Assembly (NCBI GenBank): GCA_010094025.1
Contig: ML991828.1
Location: 124,001 to 188,000 of the forward strand
Direction: 5' to 3'
Length of the DNA stretch: 64,000 bases
Source: Viridothelium virens
Lineage: Eukaryota; Ascomycota; Dothideomycetes; Trypetheliales; Trypetheliaceae
In this document: piece after piece, positions 22,928 to 34,686 of the stretch
How positions within the stretch are numbered: position 1 is the first letter of the stretch
Layout of the letters: every line of letters starts with the position of its first letter
Position numbers and translations under genes: made by a program
Notes under the pieces: generated by a model
What the model saw: the letters and a program-made list of their open reading frames with translations, nothing else
Database searches by the model: none
Told to the model about the DNA's origin: nothing

Positions 22928-23418
22928 AACGTTACATCGATAGAGATGACGATGGTACAAAAGCGCATGCTCGTACCGTAGCTAGGTGAAGAAGAGACGG
23001 TATGCCCAAGCAAGCAAATTGGGATCAGACGGGCGCCTTCCAGGGCCCCATGATCTGGTCACATGACCGTGTCCCGCTGCGCAACGCCATCGGTGGCACC
23101 TCATAAACAGGCAAATCCTGGAGGTCCAGTCATAAACTTTTCATCCCAGCGAAGGTCAAACAGGTGCAAACAAAGGACATTCGATAGACAAGGCTCCGCC
23201 AAAGCCTGTGTCAGCGCTGCTCAGAGTTCTTAGTAGGTCATGCAGTGAGCACTTACATAGGTGTAGGGGGTAAGAACACGCTCGCTCTTCTCAGATGGGA
23301 CGCCTTCAACTCACTTGTGCCATATAGTATTGGTAATTACTAATACTTCTCCACCGTTCGACTACGCCTTGACACTCCTGTGGAGTGTGGTCATAGCATT
23401 CAGCTCGTTTTACCAGTA
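22928..23418. other. Divergent promoter region HOS4-like / DFG10
   Basis: This 491-nt spacer separates the two start codons. No gene is seen. Confidence 0.6.
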
Positions 23419-24511
23419 ATGGATCCTATCTTGACCTTGAGAGCCAGCTTTGTCGTCTCTGGCCTAATCGTATGGTGGCCGACGTTGCGCGATTGTGACC
23501 ATCCCCTGCTGATCTCGCCCAATAGATTCTTGTCGTACGAGCATTGAATATTCCTTCATTGAGTTCTGGCTTTCTGAATTACGGTTCCAGAGGAACTAGC
23601 TCGTCGTCAGCCTCCGATCAATCAAAAGACGCCTCGTCGCGGTCTAAAGATGGCACATCGAATGCTCGTGACAGCCTCTGGTTTATCCAGGTCCCTCATA
23701 GCTGGTTCGCCAGCTTCTACGTGACCAGCACCGCTCTCTCTAGCTACTGGATCTTTGAGATCCTCACTAATGGGTCCGTCTTCAAGAGTCTTGCGCTTGC
23801 AGTAACAGACCGCAGTCCACATCAATCAATGAGTACCCACCAAGTCTTCTTGGTATGGGCCTTGATGAGCATCCAGGGCGCTCGCCGCCTCTATGAATCC
23901 TTGTATGTGTCTCGACCCAGCAATTCTTCAATGTGGGTGGGTCACTGGATCATGGGTATTGCATACTACGCAGGCGTTAGCATAGCCGTCTGGATTGAAG
24001 GCTCCCGTATGTCCCCAATTTCCCTCTCGTTATCAAACCACTATACTTCCCCTTGAAACTAATCCACGTACTTTTAGCTGCGTTGTTGGATCGAAAAACC
24101 CCACAACTTACTGATCTCCGCTTCACCGCTCCAACATTCCGTACCTTCGTTTCCCTTCCCTTCTTCCTCCTCGCCTCCGGAGCACAGAACGATGCTCATC
24201 GGTACCTAGCATCGCTTCGGCCTGTGAGCCCTCCATCTAGTGCCGCAAAACCGGTGTATAAGATCCCGGAACATCCACTGTTCCATACTGTTGTCTGCCC
24301 GCACTACACAGCCGAATGCGCCATTTATCTCGCATTGACCGTGATGGCAGCGCCAAAAGGTAATTGGATTAATTGGACACTGGCGAGCGTGCTGTTTTTC
24401 GTGGTGGTTAATCTGGGAATTACTGCGGATGGGACGAAGAGATGGTATGAAAGCAAGTTCGGAGAGGCCAGTGTACGGGAAAAATGGAGGCTAATACCGT
24501 ACGTGTTTTAA
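23419..24511 (+). CDS. DFG10: Polyprenol/polyprenal reductase Dfg10 (SRD5A3 family)
   Basis: Three exons (23419-23469, 23526-24006, 24078-24511) encode 321 residues. The 51-nt first exon is placed because the next open frame has no ATG at its start, and a GTATGG...AATAG intron of 56 nt joins the two in phase as a hydrophobic helix. The C terminus carries the steroid 5-alpha-reductase signature: PHYTAECAIYL, then NLGITADGTKRWYESKFG and the terminal KWRLIPYVF. The enzyme acts in the ER membrane in the polyprenol-to-dolichol step that supplies the lipid carrier for N-glycosylation; yeast dfg10 mutants are defective in filamentation. Several transmembrane helices are apparent. Confidence 0.88.
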
Positions 24512-24879
24512 GGATGGCGGATGAGGACGATAGAGGATGAAGCGTTTGCACAAAGAACATAGAAGGTGTTGATTCTCGCAACTGGGATTAGCGGATACCC
24601 TGAGTGGATGACGACGAAAGGAATTGAATAAGAATTAGAGATTAAAGATGGCTCTAGATCCATGTTCATGCCAACGTACGATTTAATCATCGACCGAAAT
24701 CCCATCTCATGAGTTCTTGAACACCATTTCAATACCCTTTGATCAAAATTGCAGAGCAAACCCTGCATAAGAGTCACTATCTCTTCAACCCAAGAACCCC
24801 AATGCAACACCGTGCTCGATGGCCCCTAAAACGCCCATATCCAGCCTTTCCCGCCCTTTCTCAAGCTCCCAGCTCTTGA
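24512..24879. other. Convergent intergenic region
   Basis: A short spacer between convergent stops. An alternative frame at 24785-25018 on minus overlaps the end of the Par32-like gene and is not supported. Confidence 0.55.
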
Positions 24880-25524
24880 TCAATTCCCCCCAACCCTCGC
24901 CACTCCAATCTTCCCCTCCCCTAAATGCGCACGTGGCGGCCGACTCAACTCTCTCTCCACATCTTCCTCCACTCCTGCCGTCACCCGCATTTGCTGCATC
25001 TCGATCTCTCTGTCCCATGGATTTGTCGCCCCGCTCATCCCTATCCCCGTCCCTCCTCCGCCGCCACCTTCTCCCGTGTAATTCCCTGCGCCGCCCCGGC
25101 CAACGTACGCGGGGAAATGAGAGGGGGGCACTTTGGATGACGAGTCGCCCCGGGCTCGCGTGCTCTCTGCGGCATTCGCCTGGTGTGCGGAGATATTTGA
25201 TTGCTGGGTTTCGGAGATGCTGGAGGGATCGGTGTTCTGAGGGGAGAGAGTAGACTCTACCGTGCCGTTCGGGGTGGGAGTGCTGGAGAAGGTACCGGTT
25301 TGCTCCAATGTGGAGGGGGAATACCAGTTCCCTGCTCCGCCACGACCCATGGTCTTGTATTGCTCTTCAGTCCGTGGCGGTGCTGGCGCGGAACTGTGTA
25401 AGGCATCAGAGGAAGAGGCAGTTTGGGTACTGGCTTCAAGGTCTGGAGATGAGCGGCGGTTTGGAGGATTGCTATCTGCGTTGGGAAACATGTTTCCTGC
25501 GCCTCCTCTTCCAATGCTCGGCAT
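24880..25524 (-). CDS. Par32-like protein with GRGGAGN motifs (DUF3602)
   Basis: A single exon encodes 214 residues. Three copies of the exact motif GRGGAGN occur at about residues 5-11, 60-66 and 142-148; this repeated motif defines the fungal DUF3602/Par32 group. The rest is Ser/Thr/Pro-rich and probably disordered. In yeast Par32 (Amu1) is phosphorylated under TORC1/Npr1 control and inhibits ammonium transporters Mep1 and Mep3. Transfer of that role to this protein is inference. The last about 15 residues could differ if an unrecognised intron exists. Confidence 0.8.
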   Translation of the reverse strand: MPSIGRGGAGNMFPNADSNPPNRRSSPDLEASTQTASSSDALHSSAPAPPRTEEQYKTMGRGGAGNWYSPSTLEQTGTFSSTPTPNGTVESTLSPQNTDPSSISETQQSNISAHQANAAESTRARGDSSSKVPPSHFPAYVGRGGAGNYTGEGGGGGGTGIGMSGATNPWDREIEMQQMRVTAGVEEDVERELSRPPRAHLGEGKIGVARVGGN

Positions 25525-26474
25525 CTTGAGGAGGCGGCGGATGGAAGTAGATCTAGATTAGTGGAGGTTGACTCGTGTCTGGCGCTCGAACGAGGGTTGT
25601 GGGACAAATGGAGGCGCCTAGAATTCAAAAAGGGCACAGCTTTCGATGGAGTGCGGAGAGGCAGGTATTCCTTGCGATGACCAAATTCAAGTGTACAAGT
25701 CTTGTCTTTCCGAAAATTTGGTCTGGAATATCAGATAACAAAGACATGAGTTGAATATTGTCCAACCAATGATGTCACTCATCACCAAACGTGACGTTCT
25801 ACACACATGTGACAATGCTTCCCTGCTGAAGGTCTATAACAACCAATTTTGCGAGTAATAAATTGCAACTGTTATTGAGAGCTAACGTCAATCCCGATGT
25901 GCTCAGCATGATACATTCCAAGCATCCCAGCAAGCCCCGATTGTAATCATGCAGCAAGACATGAGCAAAGAGCAAGCAATTCAGTCAACAACAAAATCCG
26001 CAAATTTCCGTGACGCCGCCAGAAATGATGCATACCTAAACTTTCATAGACTGCAAATGAACTCCAGCTCAAGACTTCCTTGGACCAGCAATGGTGCCTG
26101 GGGAAATAGAGGGGAGTACAAAATAAGGAGGATAAGGGGAGACAGCACTGTTGTACATTGCCCCTCTGCGAAGTACCCGTGGCAAAAGCAAAAGACAATA
26201 GCAAGAATCGGAGCAAGATCAAGGTGTTTTGGTAGTACACGGGTCGACTACCGGAGCCGGTACATCAAGCGATTTCTCGAAAGTTGAGGCAAAGATGTGT
26301 CGTCGCTCTCTCCATCAGGATTGTTGAATGATAGGGTAGGTGCTCACGCGTTGTGAACTCCGTTCACCACCCCGTTTGTCATACTGCGGTGCAAGCTTCC
26401 AATACTTTGAAAACCCCTACTCAGAATCGTTAGTACTTCTCGACGCTCCCTCAAACGCACATCTCATCCTCCGC
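25525..26474. other. Intergenic region Par32-like / forkhead gene
   Basis: About 950 nt between two minus-strand genes, containing the Par32-like promoter and the forkhead gene terminator. Open frames at 25947-26287 on both strands lack domain character. Confidence 0.55.
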
Positions 26475-29008
26475 TCACCTCGTCAAGTCAATACCCTCTT
26501 CCTCCTCCATCGTCCTACCCGCAGGTATCACCTCGAACGACCTCCTCCCCAACCCAGCCGCACCCCCACCCACCGGCCTCGCCACCGGCTCTCTCTGCAT
26601 CTCCCTCTGCATCTCCCTCACCTCCATTCCATTTCCCCCCTCCGCCCTCGTCCCCCTCCCCACCTCCACCTGACTCGCCGCCCGACTCACCGTCCTCGTC
26701 GGACTCGCCTCCACCGCATCATCCCCATCATCCCCAACCGGTCCCCCCGCTCCCCTCGGCGCAAGCGGCGACGAGCTCCTCGGCGGCTCATCCGTACCCG
26801 TGCGATCATCCGATCCCTGCACCAATCCCACTCCATTCCCATCTTTATCCACATCTCCTCCACCTCCTCCTACTGCCCCTGCTGCTGCAGCTCCACGACC
26901 GCCAACCGGCGCCGGCGAATCGAATCCAACCGGGCCGCCACCCTTCACGGGACTCGTGCCCAGCGGCACGGTGAAGCCCTTCCAGAACGGCGCGGGGCTG
27001 CTCATGGGCATGAAGTGCGAGGGGACCTGTGCCGTGGAAGGGGGAGCGAGGCGCGGTTGGTGGCGCGCGAGGTGGGGCGTGACGAGATTGCCGCCTTGGA
27101 AGAGGGCGGGGTTCGCGGAGGCGGATTCGGGTGGGTCGCTGTTGTAGAGGGAGGCGTTGGGGTTGCGAGCGGTGGGGGAGCCGGCGGAGGTGGCGCCGGG
27201 GAGGCCGCGAGTGCCTGGGAGACCGTTGTTTTGGGAGCCGGCAGACGAGGGTAGACGTGGGGAGTCGTCGGCGCCGTGATAAGTGAGGCCGTTGGTAGGC
27301 CGGCGGGGGCCGCGGTCGGGGGTGAAGGCAGTGGTTGGACCGGTGTAGGCGGTGGGGTAGTGGTTGATAGGGGGCGTAGCAGATCGGGGGGACCTTTTGA
27401 CTCCTCGAACTTCAGTCTCTGCTGGGGCGCTTGTACCGGGGGCTATGACACCCATGAGGTGCTCATGCGCTGATCTGGTCGCTCCCGCAGCAGCAGCAGG
27501 TGAGTTGGGACCGGAAGAGCCTTGCTGAAATCCTCGGCGGGAGCCAGTAAAGCCACGCCTCATGAATTCATCGCGAGAGTCCGGAACAATTCGCCATTTC
27601 ATTCCCTTACCGGGCTCATTCGTCCGTCGAGCGACTTTTTCAAAGGCCTTGTTTAGAGAAAGGTTATGTCGAATGGAGTTTTGCCAGCCGCCACCACCAT
27701 GTCGATAGTATGCATAGTTGCGTCTAATGTATTCGTAAATGTTGGCAAGTGTGAGCTGGCCTTCGGGACTTTGTATGATTGCCATACCAATGAGCTGCGC
27801 GTAGCTATGCGGTGGCTTCAGGTCCTTGGCCGAATCAAGGCTGTAGTCAATATCTTCGGTACTTTCCATCATCACACCGCGAGAATAGGCGGGCGATTGC
27901 TTGGCGCGAGAGTAATCTAGAGACTGACCTGAACGTAGCGGCGTACCATATTGCATTGGGTTACTGTATCCAGGAGCGGCACCGCCAAAGTTCGTCATAC
28001 CACCCTGAGATTGACCCAGAGAATCTCGTGAGAATCTGGACTGCTGGTGATAGGGCATGCCAGAAGAGGCATATTGACGGGGGGAACCAAATCGTGGATG
28101 AGCGTGGGAAGGCTTGTTTTGGCTATAGTCATCATCATCCTCTTCGTCTTCATCTCCATTCTCAGTAGGTATTTGGGCAAGGATTGATTTGTCGAAGACG
28201 GGTGGATCAAGTTCATTGGGCAACAAGAACAGCATCTGCGTGCCTGCAATGTCAATGACGTGACCGGAGCGTAGTGGTGCCGTTTGTTCCCGCCGCAACT
28301 GCATGTCGTCAAGGCGAACTCCATTTCGGCCAATGACATGGATAAACCATCTTTGCTCGTCGGTATCAAAATAGATGCGAGCATGCAGGCGTGAGACATG
28401 TTTCTCGGGGCCAAGGTCAACATGCACTTGAACTTGTGCCGACGGATCATCATTTGGTGCTGCTTCCGACTCTTCTTGCGGTTGTTGATCGTTGAGACCT
28501 GGCTTTTGGTAAGGCCTTCCAATGACCGTCTCAAGCTGTTTGACGTAGTAAGTCCAACTTCGACCCGCAAGCTTCGCAAATGCATGAGGGTCTGTCTGAT
28601 TGCGCTCATGCACTTCATTGGAGCATTCGATAGCAGCATTTATCGAGTATTTGGCGACCTTCAGATGAAGGATAACTTGCTGTTCCAACTCCTGTTGCTT
28701 TCTCCTCTGAACCTCTTCAGGATCTTCGACAAGGTCCTCATCCTCGAGTGTATCGACGCTTTGCGTATCCTCATCTTTCTTGACGGTTTTTCGTGGCTGT
28801 TTCTCGGGTTTGGCTTGAGCCCGTTCATTACCATTGACCTGTGGTAGATTAGCAACAATTAAATCGAAGTGCTGTCAGCACTGGTACTAACCTTTCTCCT
28901 CTTTCTGCTTGGAGTCGGTATAGATTCAGGAGTACCGGCATCAGATTCCTCACGAATTTCCACTTCTCTTCGAGGGCGAGTCCGACGGGCAGACGCACGA
29001 GGCGCCAT
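26475..29008 (-). CDS. Forkhead transcription factor with FHA domain (Fkh1/2-like)
   Basis: Two exons (29008-28892 and 28838-26475) encode 826 residues. The 53-nt intron (GTTAGT...CACAG, CTAAT branch) joins a basic nuclear-localisation-like segment (PTPSRKRRK) to an acidic stretch. The ATG at 29008 is the first with an open frame into the splice. An FHA phosphothreonine-binding domain spans about 130-245 ([30 protein letters not shown]). A forkhead winged-helix domain spans about 380-475 ([43 protein letters not shown]). In yeast Fkh1/Fkh2 control G2/M gene expression and replication timing. The Gly/Pro/Ser-rich C terminus is GC-rich and probably disordered. Confidence 0.93.
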
Positions 29009-30205
29009 AATTTTTCTTGTGGGTGAAGGACTTCGCAGCTGTGGCAAATATCTTCGTTGTGTTGAGCGTGAAAGGGTCACAGCATATGCGTAGCGGTTCT
29101 TGTGCGAGCTTGTTTGCGTTCGCAAACTCTATTCACTCAATCGGAGGTTAAGTGGATGCCGAGACACGTAAGGCCAGAAAACCCGGTTGGGCGGATGACC
29201 CTCGACAAGGTCAAAAACGGTACTCGGGATCGTCTATAAATCTTTGAGGAGTTGTAGTCCGACGGTTGTGGCAAGTGAGGAGCAGACGGCGAGGGGGTAA
29301 TTAATTGCCGGTGAGAAAGGCTTGGAAGGTGTGGTGGACGTGTTGTTTATCAGGGTGCGCGGGGAAGGAGCGTCTCTGGTATGTGACTCTGGGCACAAAG
29401 GGCCAGCCAGATTTTTAGGGGAGGCGCAGTTCCAGTGTCCAAGCCAGCGGTAGACAAAGTCTGGCTCAACACGCTCGGTCGATGGACGAGTCCAGCAGCG
29501 TGAGGCCAGTCATGAAGCAGTGGTGAGCCGTCCACAACCGTGATGGAGATGGAGTTTGAACATTTTCGGCTAGCGGTCAATCCGTCGTAGCGTGCATCCG
29601 TGTATGACGTGAACCTTGATTTTGGTGCCGGAGCGCTGCTGGTAAATGACTGGGGCGAGATCAAAATGCCGAGCTTCCAGAAGATGACCCTTCAGATCCT
29701 CTTTGTCTGCAAGTGTTGCTCCGGGAGCGTTGTTCGATTCCGTCTCGATCCTGTCTCTCTGTACTCCGTAGGGTGTCTGACTGGCTCAGCTGGACGTGGA
29801 CAGCTCGTGTCAGCAACTAATTCTTTGCCACAACTAGGTACGCGTACTATCATCGTTGCTTGTATTCACTTGGAAAATTTCTTTGTGTACGATACTTGTA
29901 AGCTGTTGAACACTGTGGCTCGCATATATTCTGTGCCTAAATAGATTGCACGATATGCTTCGTACCAGTGAGTGATACACTGATGCCATAATATGTGCCA
30001 TTGTGGAATTCCAAAATCATACCGATATTTTGTAACATCAATTCCTGCTGAAAGCCTTGTCTTTCATGACACTACAACCAGGCTTATTGTTTGGAAACGT
30101 CAGTTTTGTATGATTCGAGGTAAGTGATCGAGCATGCAACAACCAGCCGAGGGTCCTTTGGAAGAAAGTTTACGCCTTTTAATCACTTCCTCGACCACCT
30201 GTATT
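29009..30205. other. Intergenic region forkhead / permease
   Basis: A 1.2-kb spacer with the forkhead promoter and the permease terminator. Short open frames (29350-29664 minus, 29600-29944 plus) show nothing recognisable. Confidence 0.55.
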
Positions 30206-31940
30206 TCACAGAAACCACCTGAAATCTTCTTCCCTAGGCCCCTCCCTTAACTTGCTCGTCGGCACATCCCTGGCCTTCAACTTTATTCCTTGCTTTCTAT
30301 CCCGCCTCTTGTTATCCCAGACCATGTATCCGCCCAACAAGACGGTCAAGCCACTCCCCACCACCCCGAACGCCGCCGTCGTCGCCAACGCTGGTATATA
30401 CTTCGGCGCATCCCGATTCTGAAACACATTTGACGGCACCACGCCCATCAAATTCGCCATGGGCACGCCCACCGACGTCAACGTGACCCGCCGGCCCTCG
30501 TGCGCCACGTTATTGTTATACCATGTCGACAAGATCACCGACGGCGCCGAGGTGCCCCATGTCATCATAAAGGTCGCGAAATATGCCACGCGAAGCTGTT
30601 TTTCCACGTCGATGGTCGCATACACGATGAAGCCGACGAAGGTGAGTACGAAGCCCAGCGCGATGAAAGGAAATCGGAGCTTGGTAGCGTCGCTCGCGAA
30701 CGCGAGGAGGAGCAGCGCGACTGCGCCGCTGATGTTGGGTGCAACAGTGTAGAGGTTTGTCTTGACGGTTGAGTAGCCAAGGCGCGCGACGATTTGAGGG
30801 AGGAAGAGCGAGACGCCTTGTAGGGGAACGCCCACACACATTTCGATGGCGATCCACGCGTAGGTGGCGGGGATGCGGAAGATGGTGAGGGCAGAGCGGA
30901 GGTTGAAAGGTTCATTGACGACAGAGGAGGAATCGGTGTGGATGCGGGTGTAGGCAAGGGACTGCTCGGTGGGGCCGAGAAATCGCGAGGCAGAAGCAGA
31001 GCGGGGGAGATAGAAGAAGGCGAATATAGAGACTGGAAGGTGAAGGTGAGTTTGAGCTCACAACAATAGGGGTAGAGATTGGGATGGAAAAGCGTACAAA
31101 GAAGACTGGCAGCGCCCTCGATGATAAAGAGGTATCGCCAGCCAGGTATAGACGAATGTATTTGAAAGGTACCAAAGGCAAGAAGACCGCTAAACGCATT
31201 AGCAATGTTAGATGCAGCGTAGAAAATAGCTAGTCGGCGAGCAAGCTCTCCCCTACGGTAGAACATCGTAAGGTAATAAATGACCTAGATAGGGCAATCA
31301 ATGTCTGTTCATTCCGCAAGGAGGATATTTGCATTACCAGAGGGAAGAATGCGGATTCTGACATGCCCTACCGCGAATTAGTAATTTAGAACAATGCAAA
31401 GAGATGGCAAGCGTAGTACCAAGAACCATCGTATTGTCATCATGCCCCCAAAGTTCTTGACACTGGCTCCAAGAAGTGTTAATGCTCCGAAGGTGAACAT
31501 CAATATGGGCAACATCCGATGCGGACCAATCTTCTTCCCTAGCATAGCAACAGGCGGGGCGAAAACAACATAAGGAACATAGAAGACCGAGAGGATAACA
31601 TTGTATTGATTGCTTTTGAAATGCAGGTCTTTCTCCAGCCCATCTGTTTTTGCATTGCCTAGATTTCCTTTGTCAAGAGCATTGCAAAGGTACCTGGATG
31701 CCGAACTCAGTCATATTACACGATAACATAATCTGAAGGTATGACAAACATGAAGGCCAGTACTGGCAGAATCCTACAATCAAATTTCCAGCATAGAGCG
31801 CGTTCAGCATGGTGATCTATGACAAGCGTTGTCTCAACTTCTTGCTCAGGCTCGATTGAACCAATGCGTCGCGAATCAGAGGATTTTGTGACTGCGAGTT
31901 CTGGGTCGAGAGCTTTTGGATCGCTTTCAATTAATGACAT
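30206..31940 (-). CDS. MFS permease, allantoate/nicotinate (DAL5/TNA1) family
   Basis: Five exons on minus (31940-31750, 31693-31420, 31367-31338, 31284-31098, 31032-30206) encode 502 residues, the usual size of the anion:cation symporter family. The third exon is only 30 nt (GMSESAFFPL) and is supported by GTACTA...GTAG and GTAATG...CTAG introns that rebuild FLGMSESAFFPLVIYYLTMFYRR. The exon 1/2 junction restores the family motif LAFMYLCNALDKGNLGNAKT through a GTTTGT donor. Other marks are GKKIGPHRMLP after helix 2 and IPGWRYLFIIEGAASLL. Twelve membrane helices are expected in the plasma membrane. The substrate (allantoate, ureidosuccinate, nicotinate, pantothenate and others occur in the family) cannot be read from sequence. 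Confidence 0.88.
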
Positions 31941-32988
31941 TGTCCAGCTAATGCTTACAGCCTATTGCCTGTGCAAAGCTTCTGAACCCGGCAATACGTT
32001 CTTTTGCAATAGGAGGTTGGGTACAGAGCGATTATGCAAGCTGCGGCGGAGTTTGCAGGTCCAGTCAATTTGGTCAAGGTTGCCCCATGTTTGAATGGTG
32101 CAGAGTGAGACTTGAGGCCAAAACAACGCAGCAAAAGGGTATATGGAAAGCCTGAGACAAGAAAAATAAGGCGATAGAAAGCCTACCGACCTGCATTCTA
32201 CTTCAATCGCGCAGTAGCGATGATGGAGACCTCCGTGGATGGGCCTGAAGATGAAATCACATGCAATAGATGCATTAGTTGCACGTCCAGAGCTTGGACG
32301 CATTTCAGCCAGCTACGCCCAATTAGATGTACACGATGCTCAAGTGGGGCATACGCGCACCCAAAGTCCTGGGTCCAATACACCTGTCGTGTGGAGGAAA
32401 AGGCTTGGCTCAAGCTAAGACCCTGGCGCTTTGAAAAGATAAGAGAGCTTACCAGGGTTTGCGATAAGGAGAGATGTGCATACGATCGTACGATATAGAG
32501 CAGGCCTCACGCCACAAGAGTCAATCGCTCAGACTTAACCGAGCATGCAGGGTCTTGGTTCTGCTAAGTAGCAAGGCTGGATGTCGGCTGAATAGAAATC
32601 GTCGCATCACAAGAGTATCGAGGCCCAATGGGCAATACATCACACGAAATCAAGACTGCTGGCTGTTGGATTAGTGCTCGCACAATCGTGAAAACGTGCC
32701 ACTCATTTTCTGATAAGATATAGCAAGTCCCGGAAATATTGAAGACAATACCAACTGGCGGGGAATTTCCTCGATCAGTGTCCACGGTGAGAAGAAAGTG
32801 GGTAAAAGTGTCTTGCAAGTGTTTGAGATGATGGAGGATTTAGCTCAGAACTCCTAAACGCCGTCGTCGGGTATTCGCCTCTATCACCATTCCCAGGATA
32901 TCTGTCAATTACACAATAAAAATATGTTCAGAGCGGACCTGAAAGGATCCAGAAGACATCGTCTTAAAGGTCTATTCCATCGCTGACT
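31941..32988. other. Intergenic region upstream of the permease
   Basis: About 1 kb containing the permease promoter and the terminator of the next minus-strand gene. Several short frames on both strands lack any feature. Confidence 0.5.
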
Positions 32989-34521
32989 TCATGCGTTATT
33001 TCCAACGTCCTTATCTTTTCCGGTGTGACAATGCAAGAGTGTCTGCACAGGATTCTTCCAATCTGACAATCGGTTGCCAGACACGTTCTGCTTCTCTCTC
33101 ACAGAAATTTTTCTCTTTGTCCGCCCAGAAATGTACTGTTTCTGCGTCTGGGGTAAAGTTTCCCCTGAAATGAAAGGCTTCTCGGGCTTTGGTCTTAGGC
33201 AGATTCTTTTCAAAGCATGTTCATCCTCAGAGGCCTCAAAGTCCCTCTGGTTGGTGGTCTCGTGTTGCCGAGAAGTGGGTCCATATTGAAGCGTGGGCAT
33301 GGGCACTTGACCTGCCTCGGACGGGGCACGCGAGCTATAAGGTGGTAGATCATACCCGTCATCGACGTTAAGTCCAAAGTCGTCCCTTTCATGGACGACA
33401 CTTGTTCGTGGACTATCAAGCTCGCCAACGTGTTCCCAGCAACTCCGATCGAAGCCATGGGCTCGAGGGAATTTCTTGATTTCCTGCCATGAGAGCTCAC
33501 CACTGCTGAGAGAGAGATATATCATGTCGCCAAGCTCCATTTCACGATGTAGGCAGTACTCTTGAAGAAAGTTGCGATCCCACAGATCGGGCGAGCATTT
33601 GTCGGCAGGGAGACCCCGCAGACTGTAACGTGGTTCGTTTTGTGTGGAGCCAGACCTATAGACGACAAGCGGCATCCATGACCGATTTCGGAGAAGTCTC
33701 AAGAATTCTTCGTCAACGGCGGAGACGAATGCAGAGCTGCTGCTATCTGGAAGCTGCAATGCTCTAAGTAAATTGCGAGACAGACACCGCCGATGCCCAA
33801 CGCTACCAGGGACAAATGGCTCGCCAGAGCTTTGGGACATAAGCATGACGTTGACAGTCCAGCTTGAGTCCTCGTTCAGGTCAATTCGCGGCGGAAGTAT
33901 TGGTGACTTTGCCAGGATCGAGATGGCTTCAGATACGGGCGAACGGGACTTTGAGGGCTGTTGAGGAGACTCGAGGCGATCGATGCGAGTTTCGAGATCC
34001 ATAGTTGCGTCGTCCACATCTTCCATCTTCTTTTCCAAATTCTTCAAGCCGCCGTTACAGGCATGTGTTTGATCCAAGACGCCCTCAATCTTGTCATCCA
34101 TGGAAAGCATACGAGTCATGGTTTGGTTCGAGAGCAGAGCCATGTTACTGTAAACGCCTTGAATTGCCCTGTAGAAATTCTGGGTCTCTTCTTCTCGTTG
34201 CTGCTTCTCCCTCTCCAGCTCTTGCTCCAGCATTCTGACCCGTTCCACGACGGCGTTGTGCTCTTCAATGGGTACAGAAGCTGTCGGGGTGTCAAGCATG
34301 TGCGCCCAAGCCTGGTGACCGCATTTGCAAGTAGAGCCTGGGATATCCTCCTCAAGCCAGAAGCTCTGGCAGGGACATCTTCTCCTGCTATTTCCGTCGG
34401 AGTTCGGCGTGAAATGTATGTAGCGGCACTCGCCGCGTGGAAACTGTGGGTCATCATGATTCGCGGTGGATGGAAATGGTCGGGACACTTGAGTCGTTGG
34501 AGAGGTATTGTTATTGAACAT
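32989..34521 (-). CDS. Hypothetical protein with N-terminal Cys/His motif and coiled coil
   Basis: A single exon from the first in-frame ATG (34521) encodes 510 residues. Near the N terminus Cys32, Cys49, Cys51, Cys65, Cys67, His69 and His74 (RRRCPCQSF, STCKCGHQAWAH) form a plausible zinc-binding module. Residues about 80-185 are predominantly charged with heptad-like leucines, suggesting a coiled coil. A middle region of about 220-370 looks globular (SSWTVNVMLM, MPLVVYRSGS). The C terminus is polar and contains a bipartite basic cluster (SGRTKRKISVREK). I recognise the general layout as one that recurs in uncharacterised filamentous ascomycete proteins but cannot assign a function. An upstream exon cannot be excluded. 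Confidence 0.7.
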   Translation of the reverse strand: MFNNNTSPTTQVSRPFPSTANHDDPQFPRGECRYIHFTPNSDGNSRRRCPCQSFWLEEDIPGSTCKCGHQAWAHMLDTPTASVPIEEHNAVVERVRMLEQELEREKQQREEETQNFYRAIQGVYSNMALLSNQTMTRMLSMDDKIEGVLDQTHACNGGLKNLEKKMEDVDDATMDLETRIDRLESPQQPSKSRSPVSEAISILAKSPILPPRIDLNEDSSWTVNVMLMSQSSGEPFVPGSVGHRRCLSRNLLRALQLPDSSSSAFVSAVDEEFLRLLRNRSWMPLVVYRSGSTQNEPRYSLRGLPADKCSPDLWDRNFLQEYCLHREMELGDMIYLSLSSGELSWQEIKKFPRAHGFDRSCWEHVGELDSPRTSVVHERDDFGLNVDDGYDLPPYSSRAPSEAGQVPMPTLQYGPTSRQHETTNQRDFEASEDEHALKRICLRPKPEKPFISGETLPQTQKQYISGRTKRKISVREKQNVSGNRLSDWKNPVQTLLHCHTGKDKDVGNNA

Positions 34522-34650
34522 CGACAATGAGCGTTAGGGAGACTCGTGTCCCATCAAAGGATTGTTGCTGGAGCGCCAATGGGGACATTGAAGGGGGTGG
34601 GTTGACGCCCTCCAAAACTGTTAAAAGAGCCAAGGAGCAGGTGCGGCTTG

Positions 34651-34686
34651 CACAACACAACACAACGCGATACGATACGATACGAC
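34651..34686. repeat. Compound pentanucleotide microsatellite
   Basis: Consecutive CACAA units (34651-34666) are followed by GATAC units (to 34686). It lies 130 nt upstream of the start codon at 34521, in the promoter or 5' untranslated region of that gene. Confidence 0.85.

Noticed and set aside
26340-27254. A 304-codon plus-strand frame opposite the forkhead gene
   Set aside because: Pro/Arg/His-rich shadow of the GC-rich forkhead C terminus.
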